DNA of 64,000 bases from Sindora glabra (lineage: Eukaryota > Streptophyta > Magnoliopsida > Fabales > Fabaceae). How positions within the stretch are numbered: the first letter of the stretch is position 1; every line of letters starts with the position of its first letter. Of the stretch, positions 52,119-63,040 are shown one piece after another. The notes beneath the pieces are model-generated. The model saw nothing but the letters and a program-made list of their open reading frames with translations. It ran no database searches and had not been told where the DNA came from. The stretch spans positions 7,068,001-7,132,000 of the forward strand of contig CM035233.1 in assembly GCA_020226215.1 (NCBI GenBank), read 5' to 3'. The translations under genes and the position numbers were made by a program.

Positions 52119-52545
52119 TTAGAACTTTTATATGGGTTGTCATTAATTTTAAGTATTTTATTTTTAATGAAATTAATTGAATAATGATTTAAGATATTTT
52201 TATTTTTTAAAGTCTAATTTGTTAAAGTAATTTATTACTTATGCTTATAGATACTTGATTATAGGTTAATATGTTTGGTGGCTAAAGTATAAGTCTATAT
52301 CTTTCTTAGCTTATAATAGGAGGGCTTGATAAGATTTTATTTATATTAGTTTAGTCCCCTTTCCATTCCTAACCTAATTGTAATTATTAACTTATCCCAT
52401 TAAAAGAAGAAAAGGAAGTCTTATACCAACAATGCATGCTTATGCACTCTATCAATTTAATAAAGACTTGTAAACAGGTAGGCTTCCACTTATTTTATTT
52501 TTTGGTATTTTAAATTCTATGCAAGACTTGATCAAAATTTTTACA
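52119..52545 (+). mobile_element. LTR (second copy) of the copia-type element, with polypurine tract
   Basis: About 427 bases, colinear with 35554-35997. It is preceded by TTAAGTGGGAT, a decayed polypurine tract, as for a 3' LTR. It is also followed by TGGTATCAAATCC (52548-52560), a Met primer site, and by a second copy of the leader, as for a 5' LTR. This is the arrangement of two tandem elements sharing one LTR. Confidence 0.7.
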
Positions 52546-52547
52546 TA

Positions 52548-53420
52548 TGGTATCAAATCCACCTTACGTAGACTTAGAATATAATTATGTGTTTTTGTAT
52601 GAATATAACACACAAGAACAATTATTGTTTTAAATTTTGAAATCTCTAATAGAATTGTAAAATTTTATTTTGGAATTTTTTAAACTTATGAGATTATTTC
52701 ACAATTGTTTATATTTTATTCTTATATTTTTAATACATGGAAACAAATTAAAAAAAATCAAAGTTGATGATATAAAATATGGCAAAGTTGTGTTAGCACT
52801 TGTGTTTTCAAAATAAAAGTAAGAAGAATTAAGATGGTTGATAGAAACATATTGGTACCAAATATGATAATGTTTGTGGGCCTTTAATTCAAGAATTTAA
52901 TTTTTTTCTATAGTAATGCATTGTATTTATAATTGAACTGTTTTCAAATTCTTGGATTAGTTCTCTAGCTTTTACCTTCTAATTAAGTTAGTGCTTCTTA
53001 TATCTGTGAGAAAAGAATCTTGTGAGTCTTGTATATGTGTATATACATATATTCTCCTTCTAATTGATTTTATTTATTATTCACAAGAAACACTTGATAG
53101 TATATATCTTGATCCATATATTTCGAAGGCTATTAGATTTATATATTAAGAAGATATTCAACAACATAATAAACACAATTTGAAAAAGTGGTTGCAGTTG
53201 ACAAAATTGGAGTTTTTGCTCCTTTTAAGGTGGATCAAAATATGCTTGTCCTTTTTAAGAATGAAAAAATTTAGAGGATTTTTACTAATTGTGATTAAGT
53301 AGGTCACTTTCAGTCACTGTGTACTTATCCTAACAATTGTAAAGGTAAAGATTGGATTGCTAAAATCCAAAATAGATTTTTTTATGTGTAAAGTCTTATG
53401 GAACTCATTTCATGTGGTAG
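52548..53420 (+). pseudogene. Second leader and decayed gag fragment of the copia-type element
   Basis: The leader matches 36000-36640. From about 53170 a fragment encodes FTNCD, stop, VGHFQSLC (53281-53322), a zinc-knuckle remnant with its first Cys changed and an in-frame TAA at 53296-53298. Nothing further of pol is recognised; the element seems truncated before the histone gene. Confidence 0.45.
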
Positions 53421-54290
53421 TCTAGATTTGATTTACATTAGATAGCTTTTGACCTGAATACCTTATCATAATATAAGTTTGCTTATAAGGTATAACTTCT
53501 TCAACTTATTTTAGCTTGGAAGATCATAAATATAAAAGATCAATTTTGCAAAAGGACAAATATCAAATATTAAAAAAAATGATTGCACTTAAAGATGGAG
53601 TTGGATAATCCAGTACATTCTTCATAAAAAATGTAAGATGTTTTGTAAACTTTTCAAGTGACTCATCTAAAAACCTTTCATCAAACTTTTTTGCGAGTAA
53701 TATTTTAAGTTCAAAATTTGCTAAGAGCAATTGAACAATCATCATAGTTCAAGTTATGGCTCCTCTGAAGTCATAAATCATTATTACAAAAATTTCATCA
53801 CACATGAATATTGCAATCAATTGTGATTTCATATGCCAAAATCAACCCCTTGAGTGGCTAATATGTTGTTTATTTGTATCCAATCTTGTGTTCTGTTTGT
53901 TTGCAGGTTTACTCATATTTCATCGGTATTAGTTAAAGTATATGTCCTCTTGGCCTCGTATATTTTTTTATGTGAGGCAGAAAAAATATAATTTTATTAT
54001 ATTTAATTAATTAGAAATATGTTGGGACCGAATATAACTCAAATTTATTCAATTTTAAGAAAATTATATTTTTTAGAAATTATATAATTATAAATAATAT
54101 AATATAATATAATATGATTTTAAAATTTTAAATTTAAATTTAATTGTAATTTTAAATAAACATAACATCGAGTCGATTTAGCTGCGCTAGTGCAAATTAC
54201 AATCCCGTGCTTTGCAGTTGCACCGCAGCAGAATATAGATTGCTTTTACTTGTAAAAATGATAAAATCCAAGAGAGAACAAGGTAACAAT
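53420..54290. other. AT-rich intergenic sequence upstream of histone H4
   Basis: No gene or recognisable transposon. A short (TATAA)n-like run is at 54098-54116. Retroelement similarity fades between 53450 and 53950. Confidence 0.35.
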
Positions 54291-54313
54291 CATAGCCGTC
54301 CAAATCCTTTGAT

Positions 54314-54351
54314 TGACGTCTCAAAATTATGGGTATAGCCAGACACGGATC
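54314..54351 (+). promoter_or_regulatory. Histone-type hexamer and near-octamer upstream of H4
   Basis: TGACGT (54314-54319) is the complement of the plant histone hexamer ACGTCA. CACGGATC (54344-54351) differs by one base from the histone octamer CGCGGATC. In plant H4 promoters such elements give S-phase and meristem expression. They lie 120-90 bases upstream of the TATA box. Confidence 0.6.
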
Positions 54352-54438
54352 GATAGTCCACACCCTCGATTAGCCTAAATCTAACGGACATGGATCGAAG
54401 CCTTTGCGCTCCCGCTCTCAGTTTGCAGATCCAATTCG

Positions 54439-54445
54439 TATAAAA
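54439..54445 (+). promoter_or_regulatory. TATA box of the histone H4 gene
   Basis: TATAAAA, 96 bases before the ATG, with CCAAT directly upstream at 54431-54435. Transcription would start near 54470, giving a leader of about 65 nt. Confidence 0.75.
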
Positions 54446-54483
54446 TCCCCAATCTACCATTCCCTTCTCGGTCACAAATTTTC

Positions 54484-54491
54484 AAACCCTA
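54484..54491 (+). promoter_or_regulatory. Telo-box in the H4 leader
   Basis: AAACCCTA, the plant telo-box found in promoters and leaders of genes expressed in dividing cells, including histone and ribosomal protein genes. It lies between TATA and ATG. Confidence 0.6.
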
Positions 54492-54534
54492 GTTTTATTT
54501 TCGAGTTCTCTCTAGTTTCACAGACGGATTGAAA

Positions 54535-54846
54535 ATGTCGGGTCGCGGAAAGGGAGGCAAGGGATTGGGTAAGGGAGGAGCAAAGAGGCATCGTAAGGTG
54601 TTGCGAGATAATATCCAGGGAATCACGAAGCCAGCAATTCGTAGACTGGCCAGAAGAGGGGGAGTCAAAAGGATTAGCGGGTTGATCTACGAGGAGACCA
54701 GAGGCGTTCTCAAGATTTTCTTGGAAAATGTGATTCGTGATGCTGTCACTTACACAGAGCATGCTAGGAGGAAGACTGTCACCGCCATGGATGTTGTTTA
54801 TGCTCTTAAGAGGCAGGGTAGAACGTTGTACGGCTTTGGTGGTTGA
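54535..54846 (+). CDS. Histone H4, complete and intronless
   Basis: Core nucleosome protein that pairs with H3 to form the (H3-H4)2 tetramer on DNA. The start ATG at 54535 gives [19 protein letters not shown] and a 103-residue protein ending GRTLYGFGG, then TGA; an earlier in-frame start would add residues never seen in H4. The N-terminal acetylation lysines (K5, K8, K12, K16 and K20 after Met removal), the histone fold and the C-terminal GFGG are present, and the protein appears identical to the canonical plant H4. It is intronless, as usual for plant H4. Its G+C is clearly higher than its surroundings. No other histone genes lie nearby, so it is a singleton here. Confidence 0.99.
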
Positions 54847-54995
54847 GTTCTTAGGGTCTTGTTGGGGGCGGTGAACTAATGAAGGGATTTGCGTTTGGGT
54901 GATGGGAAAGTTGTAAACCTTGTTGTTGGGTAGGTGTTTGACATCTTATTCAATGCATGAATTAAGCAAATATATTAAAGTTGAAAGATTTGCAG

Positions 54996-55001
54996 AATAA
55001 A
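54996..55001 (+). terminator. Candidate poly(A) signal of histone H4
   Basis: AATAAA 150 bases after the stop codon. Plant histone mRNAs are polyadenylated, so a signal at this distance is expected. No animal-type histone stem-loop was looked for beyond simple inspection. Confidence 0.4.
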
Positions 55002-55009
55002 TGCTAGTT

Positions 55010-56050
55010 GATTAATATTTCTATTTTTATGAACGTAGTTTGATTGTGGCTTGATATCTACATATGGAATTGAAATTGTTTGCACTGATAGCAGTCAGGT
55101 TGGTGCTAATTACAAATGAAAGTAAAGACCACAGAAGTTTCTCAAATGTGCCTGAAGCCAATTCGGTAGATTATTTGTTGGGGCTAATGTAGTACTTTCC
55201 AATGATGTACCTTTAATTTTTATTTTGCAAATGTAGTTTAGCGCTTGAATCCAGGGCACTTTTCCTCCTACTATAAGTTGTGGTTCTGACTGATATTCCC
55301 GAGTTCTATTTTATTGGGGATCGTGATAATACATTCAAGCCACCCAGATACATTTGGATTAGGCTTATTTAACATGATGACAGAATTAAAGGTATAATCC
55401 AGTAATTTACTGCCTTCTAACTTTTGGGGACACGCATATGATGTTTTAGCTGACTTCTGCATTTCCTGCACTATTTGCATTAAGAAATGGAAATTGTATT
55501 ATCTTATCTATCTAGTCGATTACCACTGGAAGGAGATTATAGTGCAGAACAATGACTTCACTTGGACGCTTTCTGCTTCTTTCCTTTGAACCCCTTTTAT
55601 TATTCTTCCAATGTTAGGTGTGGACCATTGTTGTACAAGTGAAAATGCAATGACTAAGACACGTTAATTTTACAGTACATCAGTGGTTTAAGTAATTAAA
55701 TTTCATTTACACTAACAGTAGGCCTTCCGTGGAAGCCTCTCCCAAGAGAAAAAGCAACTTGAAATAGGAAATCGTAGTCTACATGAACTCTAGTCCACTC
55801 ATTCCTTTTACTTTTCAATGGATTTGAATTCTTCTCTTTATATTGTTCCTTTTACCCTATGCATTTGTGTGCATGTTGAAGATTGGGCATTCTTGTTTCG
55901 ATTTTTACATAATATTTTCTACTTTGCACAAATTGCCAGTGTGATTGCAAGCGAGTTGAGTAGCCCCATTTATATTTATTTCAATAAAAACTAAGCAATC
56001 ACATGTAACCTAACTTTTGAGTTATTTTATGAGACACTTTTTAGTGGTAT
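55010..56050. other. Intergenic sequence downstream of H4, no gene seen
   Basis: Moderately AT-rich sequence without a recognised frame, RNA gene or transposon. It is less repetitive than the rest of the window. Confidence 0.4.
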
Positions 56051-56079
56051 AAAATTATATTATTAAATCAACAATTATG

Positions 56080-56375
56080 ATTTAATCAAGGAAAAATGTA
56101 TGGTGTATTACCATCAAATGTAGGCATGTATTGGGTTGATAATCTCTTGTGGCATGTTACACGATGATATGTTAATTTTTAATTTGATAGTGTATTCTGT
56201 ATTGATTTATTTCTATTAGGTTAATAATCTCTTGCTCTATATTATATAATGATATATTAGTCTTTAATTAGTGTAGTGGTATATATTTATATTTGTGATG
56301 CACTATAGACTCTCATTCTAATTAATTTTAAATTATAATTATTAATTTGATGGTGTAATATTGATAACATTATTT
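56080..56375. repeat. MITE-like repeat with internal duplication
   Basis: Contains two related halves, each starting near (G)GGTTGATAATCTCTTG (56152 and 56219) and continuing through ATGATATGTTAAT-like words. The end, AATTATTAATTTGATGGTG near 56337-56355, is repeated at 60700-60717. No coding sequence; termini not resolved. Confidence 0.4.
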
Positions 56376-56379
56376 TGAT

Positions 56380-57900
56380 TAGATTCAACACACCCGATCA
56401 AATATAACCACTAACCATGCCCTTCATCCCCACTAGGTGAACAATCAGAGCAAACTTTCGCCTTACGAACTTGAAGGTCCAATCAACCTTCTTGAAGTCG
56501 TGCAGACGACACCACAAAAAATAATTTGGATATTCGATTGGCCCCATGGTTATACAGATGCTTTCACATAATATAAACTAAGGGGCCATTTGGTTTAGGG
56601 TCTTCAGGAAAGGGAAAGGGAATTGTAGGATTTCATTCCTTTTGTTTTTGTTTGATTGAGAAAAAATTCATTCCCTTTCCCCTTTTTCCCTTAATGGGAT
56701 TATCTCATTTAAGGGAATGGTGATTCCCCCTCATTCCTTGGGGAATCCCTCTAATAATATTATTAAATAATTATTATATATTAATAATATTATTAAATAT
56801 TAAATATATAATAAATATTTTATTATTATAATATTATATAATTATATAAATAATATTATAATATTTTTAATTTATAAAAAATTAGTATTATTTATTTTTT
56901 AAATAAATAATAATATTATTAATATTTAATAATAATTATTTAATTATTAAATAAATATTAATAATGTTATTAATATATAATAATAATTATTTATTTAATT
57001 ATTATTTTAATAATATTAATTTTTATTAAATTAAAAAATATTATAATATTATTAAATACTAAATAAATAATAAATATTATAATATTGTTCAATTATATTA
57101 ATAATGTTATAATAATTTTAATAATTATTATTTTTAATGTTATAATATTTTTAAATTATTAATAATTAATAATATTAATAAAATTAAAAATAACAATTAA
57201 ATAAATAATAATTATTAAAATTATTATTAATATATTAATAATAGTTAAAATAGAGTATTAATAAAAATAATATTAATAAGATGTTAATAATTAAAAATAA
57301 ATAATTATAAAAATTATAATAATAGTAAATAAAATAAAAATAATAAGATAATAATTATAATAATTATTTTAAAAATAATTATAAATATATTATTTTTAAT
57401 GTAATAATTATTAATAAAGTAAATTAAAAATACTTGATTCCCTTTCCTATTTGAACCAAATAGATTGGGTAATCAGGAGCCATTTCTTTCCTTTTCCCCT
57501 AATTTCTTTTTCTGATTCCATTCCCTTTCCCCAATTTGAACCAAACGGCCCCTAACATTATTAGCATAGACTAATCATATCTTTCGCAATTAAGTAACGG
57601 TCAAAGATACACATTACACTTTCATTCGTCAAATTGGTTAGCCAAATATGTGCAGATCAATTTAGAATATCCTCTATAGAGCCTAACTTCACACTTTACA
57701 CTTTCATTTGTTAAATTGGTTAATTGAATATATACAAATCAATCTAGAATATCCTTTGCAGGGCGTATCCTCACACTTTCCGTTTCCTTACCGAAGGTTA
57801 TAAATAGCCAAGGGACTCACACTTAGGGTTAGAACATTGATTACAAAAAAACTTGATTCACACTAAAGGATTTACCTTGTAACAATTTATCATAAAGGAA
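56380..57900 (+). repeat. Left arm of a long inverted repeat (split by a MITE)
   Basis: Excluding the MITE (56582-57555) this arm is about 550 bases. Its reverse complement aligns by eye with 58870-59360 along the whole length: for example GTGCAGACGAC here against GTCGTCTGCAC-like there, CTTCATCCCCACTAGGTGAA, and ATAAATAGCCAAGGGA(C/T)TC. An internal duplication of about 84 bases (57613-57694 and 57697-57778) occurs only in this arm. A TATAAATA box at 57799-57806 faces the core. No coding frame. Confidence 0.75.
56582..57552. mobile_element. Tourist-like (PIF/Harbinger) MITE, 971 bp, with A/T-only core
   Basis: The ends are GGGGCCATTTGGTTTAGG and, on the other strand, GGGGCCGTTTGGTTCAAA. The flanks are TAA on both sides (56579-56581 and 57553-57555), fitting the PIF/Harbinger target. 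G-rich/C-rich subterminal inverted segments (GGGAAAGGGAAT against ATTCCCTTTCCCC) follow. The roughly 680-base middle is nearly pure A and T built of TAATATTA-like words. It has no transposase. It splits the left inverted-repeat arm, so it inserted later. Confidence 0.85.
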
Positions 57901-58869
57901 TCCTTCAATTATAGGCTTCATTCACCTTTAGACCTAACTAAATGAGAAGCACAGAGAGCACAAGAAATGAGCAAAAACAAGTGAGAAGCCATGTTGATCC
58001 ATCTAGGCATGCAAAGAGAATGAGTTGAGTTGAACTTAAATTAAGGATTGAGAAGAGCAATCAGTTAGTTAGGTAATCTGTCTGGACAGCTTTGATTGTT
58101 GCTGATGACAATAATGCTATGGAATCATTTCATATCATTTGATGAAAATAATAAATAAATAAAAGATTCTAAGGTACTTCTACCACACGTAACATGTTTA
58201 GGTACCTTATTGTTTTCTAATGAAAAACTATTACTAGCTTTTATGAAAAAATTGTTTTAAGAAAAGGTTACATTTATACAGAATTTTGTTATAATTGGAT
58301 ACAAGCTCAATTATTTCTTATTTATTTTAATCAATTCTTCTCTCACTCACATTTTTTTAAATAGTAATTAAAAAATTAACTATATTTTAATTTTGTAACT
58401 TCCCACCATTATCTCTTGTTTTAATCAATTCTTTTCTCCCTTTTAAGATATAGCAAATTCTGAAATCAAATTCTCTTTCTCTTAATTAGGGATGGGAGTT
58501 CTTAGGTAAAATGAAAATATATTTCCTTTTTGAAAGTTGATTTTAAATAGAAATGAATCGTATGAAAATATCAATTTATGATTTTTTTATGATAATTATA
58601 TATATTATAAGTGATCATATTATATAAGAGTATTAATTTAATATCTTTTAAATCCATTCATATTTTCTAATCTATTTGTCATTGTTCATATGGGTTTTCT
58701 TTAAATTCTTGTATATAATGTTTTCGCTTTTCATAAAACCAAATTTTTTAACATTGATAACAAATATAAGTATGATTTTAAAATTTGTTAAGTCTGAAAG
58801 TGTTATTTTAAATTAATAGATTAAAGTGACATTAAAAAAGATTTAGAAGAACTTAACATGATATTTAAG
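57901..58869. other. Core between the inverted-repeat arms
   Basis: About 970 bases between the two arms. No transposase, gag or other frame recognised; it is AT-rich with many stops. Both arms carry TATA-like sites that point into this core. Confidence 0.4.
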
Positions 58870-59360
58870 AAAAAAAAAGAGGATGGTGCATAAGATCTAC
58901 TTTGTAATGATTTTATCTTTAGCACGGATTAGATTCTTTGCAATTAATGTTCTTTCTCCAAGTGTGAATCCCTTGGCTATTTATGGCCTCGGGTAAGGTG
59001 ATGGAAAATGTAAGGATTCGTCCTGCAAAGGGTATTCTAGATTTATCTGCACATATTGGACTAACTAATTTGTCCAACGAAGGTGTGATGCACATCTCCG
59101 TTCATTATCCAATTGCACAAGGTGTGACTGGTCCATGCCAATAGTGGTAGTTTCTGTATTGTAAGAGCGTTTACACAACTGTGAAGCCGATCGGATTTCT
59201 AAATTATCTTTGTGATGACGTCTGCATGATTTTAGGGAGGTTGATCAAACTTTTAACTCCGTGGGGTGAGAACTCTAGTTGTTCGCCGAGTGTGGATGAA
59301 GGGTGCAGGATATAGTTAGTGTTTATATCCAATTGGATGTGCTCAGTCTGATTCTAACCA
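58870..59360 (-). repeat. Right arm of the long inverted repeat
   Basis: The complement of this segment runs through the same order of words as the left arm, including the stretch around the TATA-like CATAAATA (58978-58985 on the minus strand). It is colinear to about 59360, where similarity fades. Lacks the 84-base duplication and the MITE. Confidence 0.75.
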
Positions 59361-59829
59361 TCATGTCGTTTTGTTTTTCAATGTGCTGCTATTGCCAATG
59401 CCCATTTTTGGGTCTGGTGAACCATTTCTTCGGTTGCTTGATCAGAGACGCGAGTCACTTTTATTCTCTGAGCTTTACTCCAGGGCTTTGGCAGGTATTT
59501 CTTCCTTTTTCGTATTGAAGTTTCATTTTTCGTGTGCACATCGTAGTTTTATCATGCTTTGTTGGTTATCTGCGTTTGATTACTTGGATCTTTGTTCTAT
59601 GACTGCTCTGCTTTTTTTCTTTTCCTGCTTTTGATTCCCTGTTGCCTGACTATTTTTCTAGGTTTTCTGGGTTTTTTCTTTGCTTCTACTGCTTCTACTG
59701 CTTCCTCTCGTCACTTCTGGTTTTCATTTCCCTCCTTTCTTTTTGCTTTTGCTTCTCTTGCTGTCGTTTTGGATTCCGACGTCTGCTTTTGACATTCCAT
59801 TTTTGCTTCCTTTTTGTTTCTTTGAAGGT

Positions 59830-60960
59830 GCTCCATTTGCTTCCATTGGCTATCAGGTTTTTGATATCCAATCCTGAGTTTGTCGATATTTCATCAGACT
59901 CACCCAGTTCTGATTCCGTAGCTTCAGGCTTGAGGAGTGTTGCTTATTCTCCTAGGATTCATCCGTCTCCCTTGACTGCTATTATGGTTGATTGCTCGAG
60001 AAGAGACAACAAGGATGATCGGGCTAGCTTAATTTATACAAATTATTTTGAGTTCAATTGAATCATAGCGAAGTCAAGAATCAGATTGCATCAGATCAGT
60101 GGAAAGAAAGATCGAGTTTTTGGACAAGTTAGGAGACCATCATTTCCATGACCAGTCCGATTGGGCAGTTATTTGATATGTTGCGGTTCAGAATGATGAC
60201 AGAGCATACAGTTTGATCTCGTTTCCTTCATCACGTTTTACGGTGCTTGTATGTTGAAAATGGGATTAAACCCACCTTTCTCACGTTTTCAAGGTGCCAT
60301 TCTTCATGGACTATGTGTCCTACACAGCTGACTTTGATTGCTTGGCTCCATTTGTTCTTTCATTTGTGCCAATCTTCGAACCATAGTACATATTGGTCAG
60401 GGAACTGATCACTTAGACTCAGCGAAGATTGGCGAATGCTTGGCTCTTCATGATTTGTTTTGAGACGGTCATTCAAGCTTCGAAGGGGTACCCGTCTTTA
60501 GATAATTTCTTGTTTTTCTATACTTTCTCAAGTCACCGGTTCATCGGATAGACGCATTTCAATTAAAAACCTGATCAGATCTTTTCTAAAAAACTTAGAA
60601 TCGAGCGTTAAGGATTGGAAAAATTCCTTTTTCAAAATTTGTATGGCAGACCGTTCGCCCATTTTGGCTATAAATCTGATGATGTAATTTTAAATTATAA
60701 TTATTAATTTGATGGTGCAACACTAAGGGGGAAAAAAAAAGGTATTGCATGGATCCTTTCTTTGCTTCAAAACGCGGGTCGCTTTTCTTTCGAATCCCGT
60801 TGTGTGCGATCAAAAATCCATCTGTTGGATGGCGGACAAAGTTATCTGTTGGTTATGAAGTTCTATCGTGGCTGTAATACAGAAAGGCAGAAGGAAGGCG
60901 AACTGACTCGGGAGGATTACAAAGCTTAAGAGAAAGACCGGAGCGCGGGACATTTCTAGG
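59830..60960 (+). pseudogene. Decayed gypsy-type gag-like (Transposase_28-like) relic
   Basis: Translation in shifting frames yields FVDISSDSPSSDSVASGLRS, then ENGIKPTFLTF and CPTQLTLIAW, then VKDWKNSFF. This order resembles the conserved N-terminal domain called 'putative gypsy type transposon' in plant elements (segments like PLHPF...L.P.QL.PN.WR and SNKGWK..FF). Frames break many times. The G+C content is higher than around it, suggesting a younger insertion or slower decay. No LTR or primer site could be assigned with confidence. Confidence 0.5.
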
Positions 60961-60989
60961 GGTCGGAAAGACGGTTAATTTTTTTTTTT

Positions 60990-63040
60990 CTTTTTGGTAG
61001 GATAGAAAATTAGAACAATAAGTGAGTCAATTCAAATTAAGCATTTATTTAAGTTCAAGATTGAGCACGATCTTGTTGAACTTATAAAATTCAAATTTGA
61101 ACTTAACTATTATATGATCCTAATCAAACTTAAATGAGTTTTATATATTTAATGGTTGTTTTTAATAAATAATAACAAAAAATATGACACTATATTCTAT
61201 TTTCACACTGCCTATTGCTATTATTTTTTCTGCTGATTATTTTTTTTTATAAAGAATAAAATATGATGACACTTGTGATATGTATGATAATACTAAAACA
61301 TTTAATACTAAATTTATGATGTTTGAATAATTTTTTTATTTTAGTACTGAATTTAATTATTAATTTAAAATTTTTATTTCAAAACATTAAAATTTCATTG
61401 AAGTTTAAAGTTACCCATGATTTTTATTTTAAAAATTCTAAACAATGGGTTATTTATCCTTGACTTGAATGCAAAGAAAGAAAAGGAAATGAGAGAAATA
61501 AATAGAAAAATGTTTTCTTTTTGGTGTGGATGAGGAAAAAAACAAGGAAAAAAGAAGGAAAAGAGATTAATTTCCCTTTACCTGGTAATTGTTGTACTAG
61601 TACTAGATAAGCCAAGTGTTGAAACCATTAACATGATTAAAAATAATATATTTACAAATAAATAAATTATTTATTTTTATTTAAAAATTTTAATGCATTT
61701 TTTATTCAAATTTACTTAATGTATACTTATGTTACTTTAATTTATAACAAACTTTAATATTTATTTTTATTAAATAATATAGTATTTTTAATTAATTAAA
61801 TTCTAGATTATTAGTAATTTATTGAAAATATTACTTTTATTATTTAATACATATTTAGTGTATTTCAATAACAATGATACTAAATTTAAAATTCAAATCT
61901 AATTATTATACTTTACTATTTTTCTTCTTTTTTTTTGTATTCTTTCTTACATTCATCAAGGATCAAATTCAAAATTTTAAAAAAACATAAGAATCTATTT
62001 AAAAAAGTCATCAAAGTATAAGAACTTGGATTGTCTTTGTTATGCCTACATGGCAACTTCAAGTTGATATATTTTAAACTCAATTAGTAAACTATTTGTC
62101 ATATCATTTATAATTAATAGCAAACCAATAGTTGGAACCCAATTAAAAATTAAATAAAAATATAAATATCTAATTCAAAATTTTTAAACTATATAAATCT
62201 ATTTAGAAAAAAAGCTATATGGATCTAAAATATAATTTAACCTTGTGAATCAATCTGGAATTTGCAGTCTTGTATCTATATTTTTAATGGTGATGCTTCC
62301 TATGGACATCCATTAACTTCATGTAGTTTCTCATTCATGTATATAAAAGAATGTGTTCATTCCATGCCATCTTAAAAGCATTACATATTATCTATGCGGG
62401 ACAAACTGAATAGCATTTAAGAACATTAATATCACATGTAGAATAATTCTTAAGAACCCAACCCTTCTTAGCTCCAAGAATATAAGATAGTTAACAATGA
62501 AATTTCTAACACATCTCATTCATAAGGTATTATGAAGTTTGAGTTGACGTGAATTAAGAACGAATCCAAACAATACTAACCACTGTATTGTTGCCTTCTA
62601 TACCTCATCACATCTCATTCAATCTTTCTACCTCCATTTCCCTGACATGAATTTCACTTGTTAGCCCCTCAGCCAAGCTTAAGAGCTAGTGATCATGAAT
62701 CTTATTCAGCCTTTTTTCTAGAACAGAACCAAACAAAATAAAATTCAAAGATGCAATGAATAAATGATACAATTATTCCACAAGGTTATAAAGTGTTTTT
62801 CAGTAACTCAGTTTAAAAAATAACTGAAGGTGCTCATTGTTCTATAGCTAATCTTATTACTAACCATACAAATAGACTATACACTAACAGCAGAATATAC
62901 TAAGCATGCTTAAAAAAGGATGTTTATTTCTTCCTTGTATTAACGTAGTGATCCACACATTTACTACAGTTGATGCCAAATACATTCTAATGTAAGTAAA
63001 AGAAAGAATAGACATTCTGCGTGGCCAAAACACCAGAATA
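60990..63040. other. AT-rich intergenic sequence, no gene seen
   Basis: Low-complexity AT-rich stretches dominate, with words like AAATTCAAATTTGAACTTAA near 61088 that recall decayed transposon ends. No frame, RNA gene or bounded element could be supported. Confidence 0.35.

Noticed and set aside
54472..54762. Open frame of 96 codons on the minus strand opposite histone H4
   Set aside because: It is a shadow of the H4 coding sequence, with no similarity to any known protein and no promoter of its own.
59303..60061. Several overlapping plus-strand frames rich in Phe, Ser, Leu and Cys
   Set aside because: They arise from a pyrimidine-rich stretch (about 59590-59830). Only the last part, after about 59840, has gag-like content, and that is decayed.
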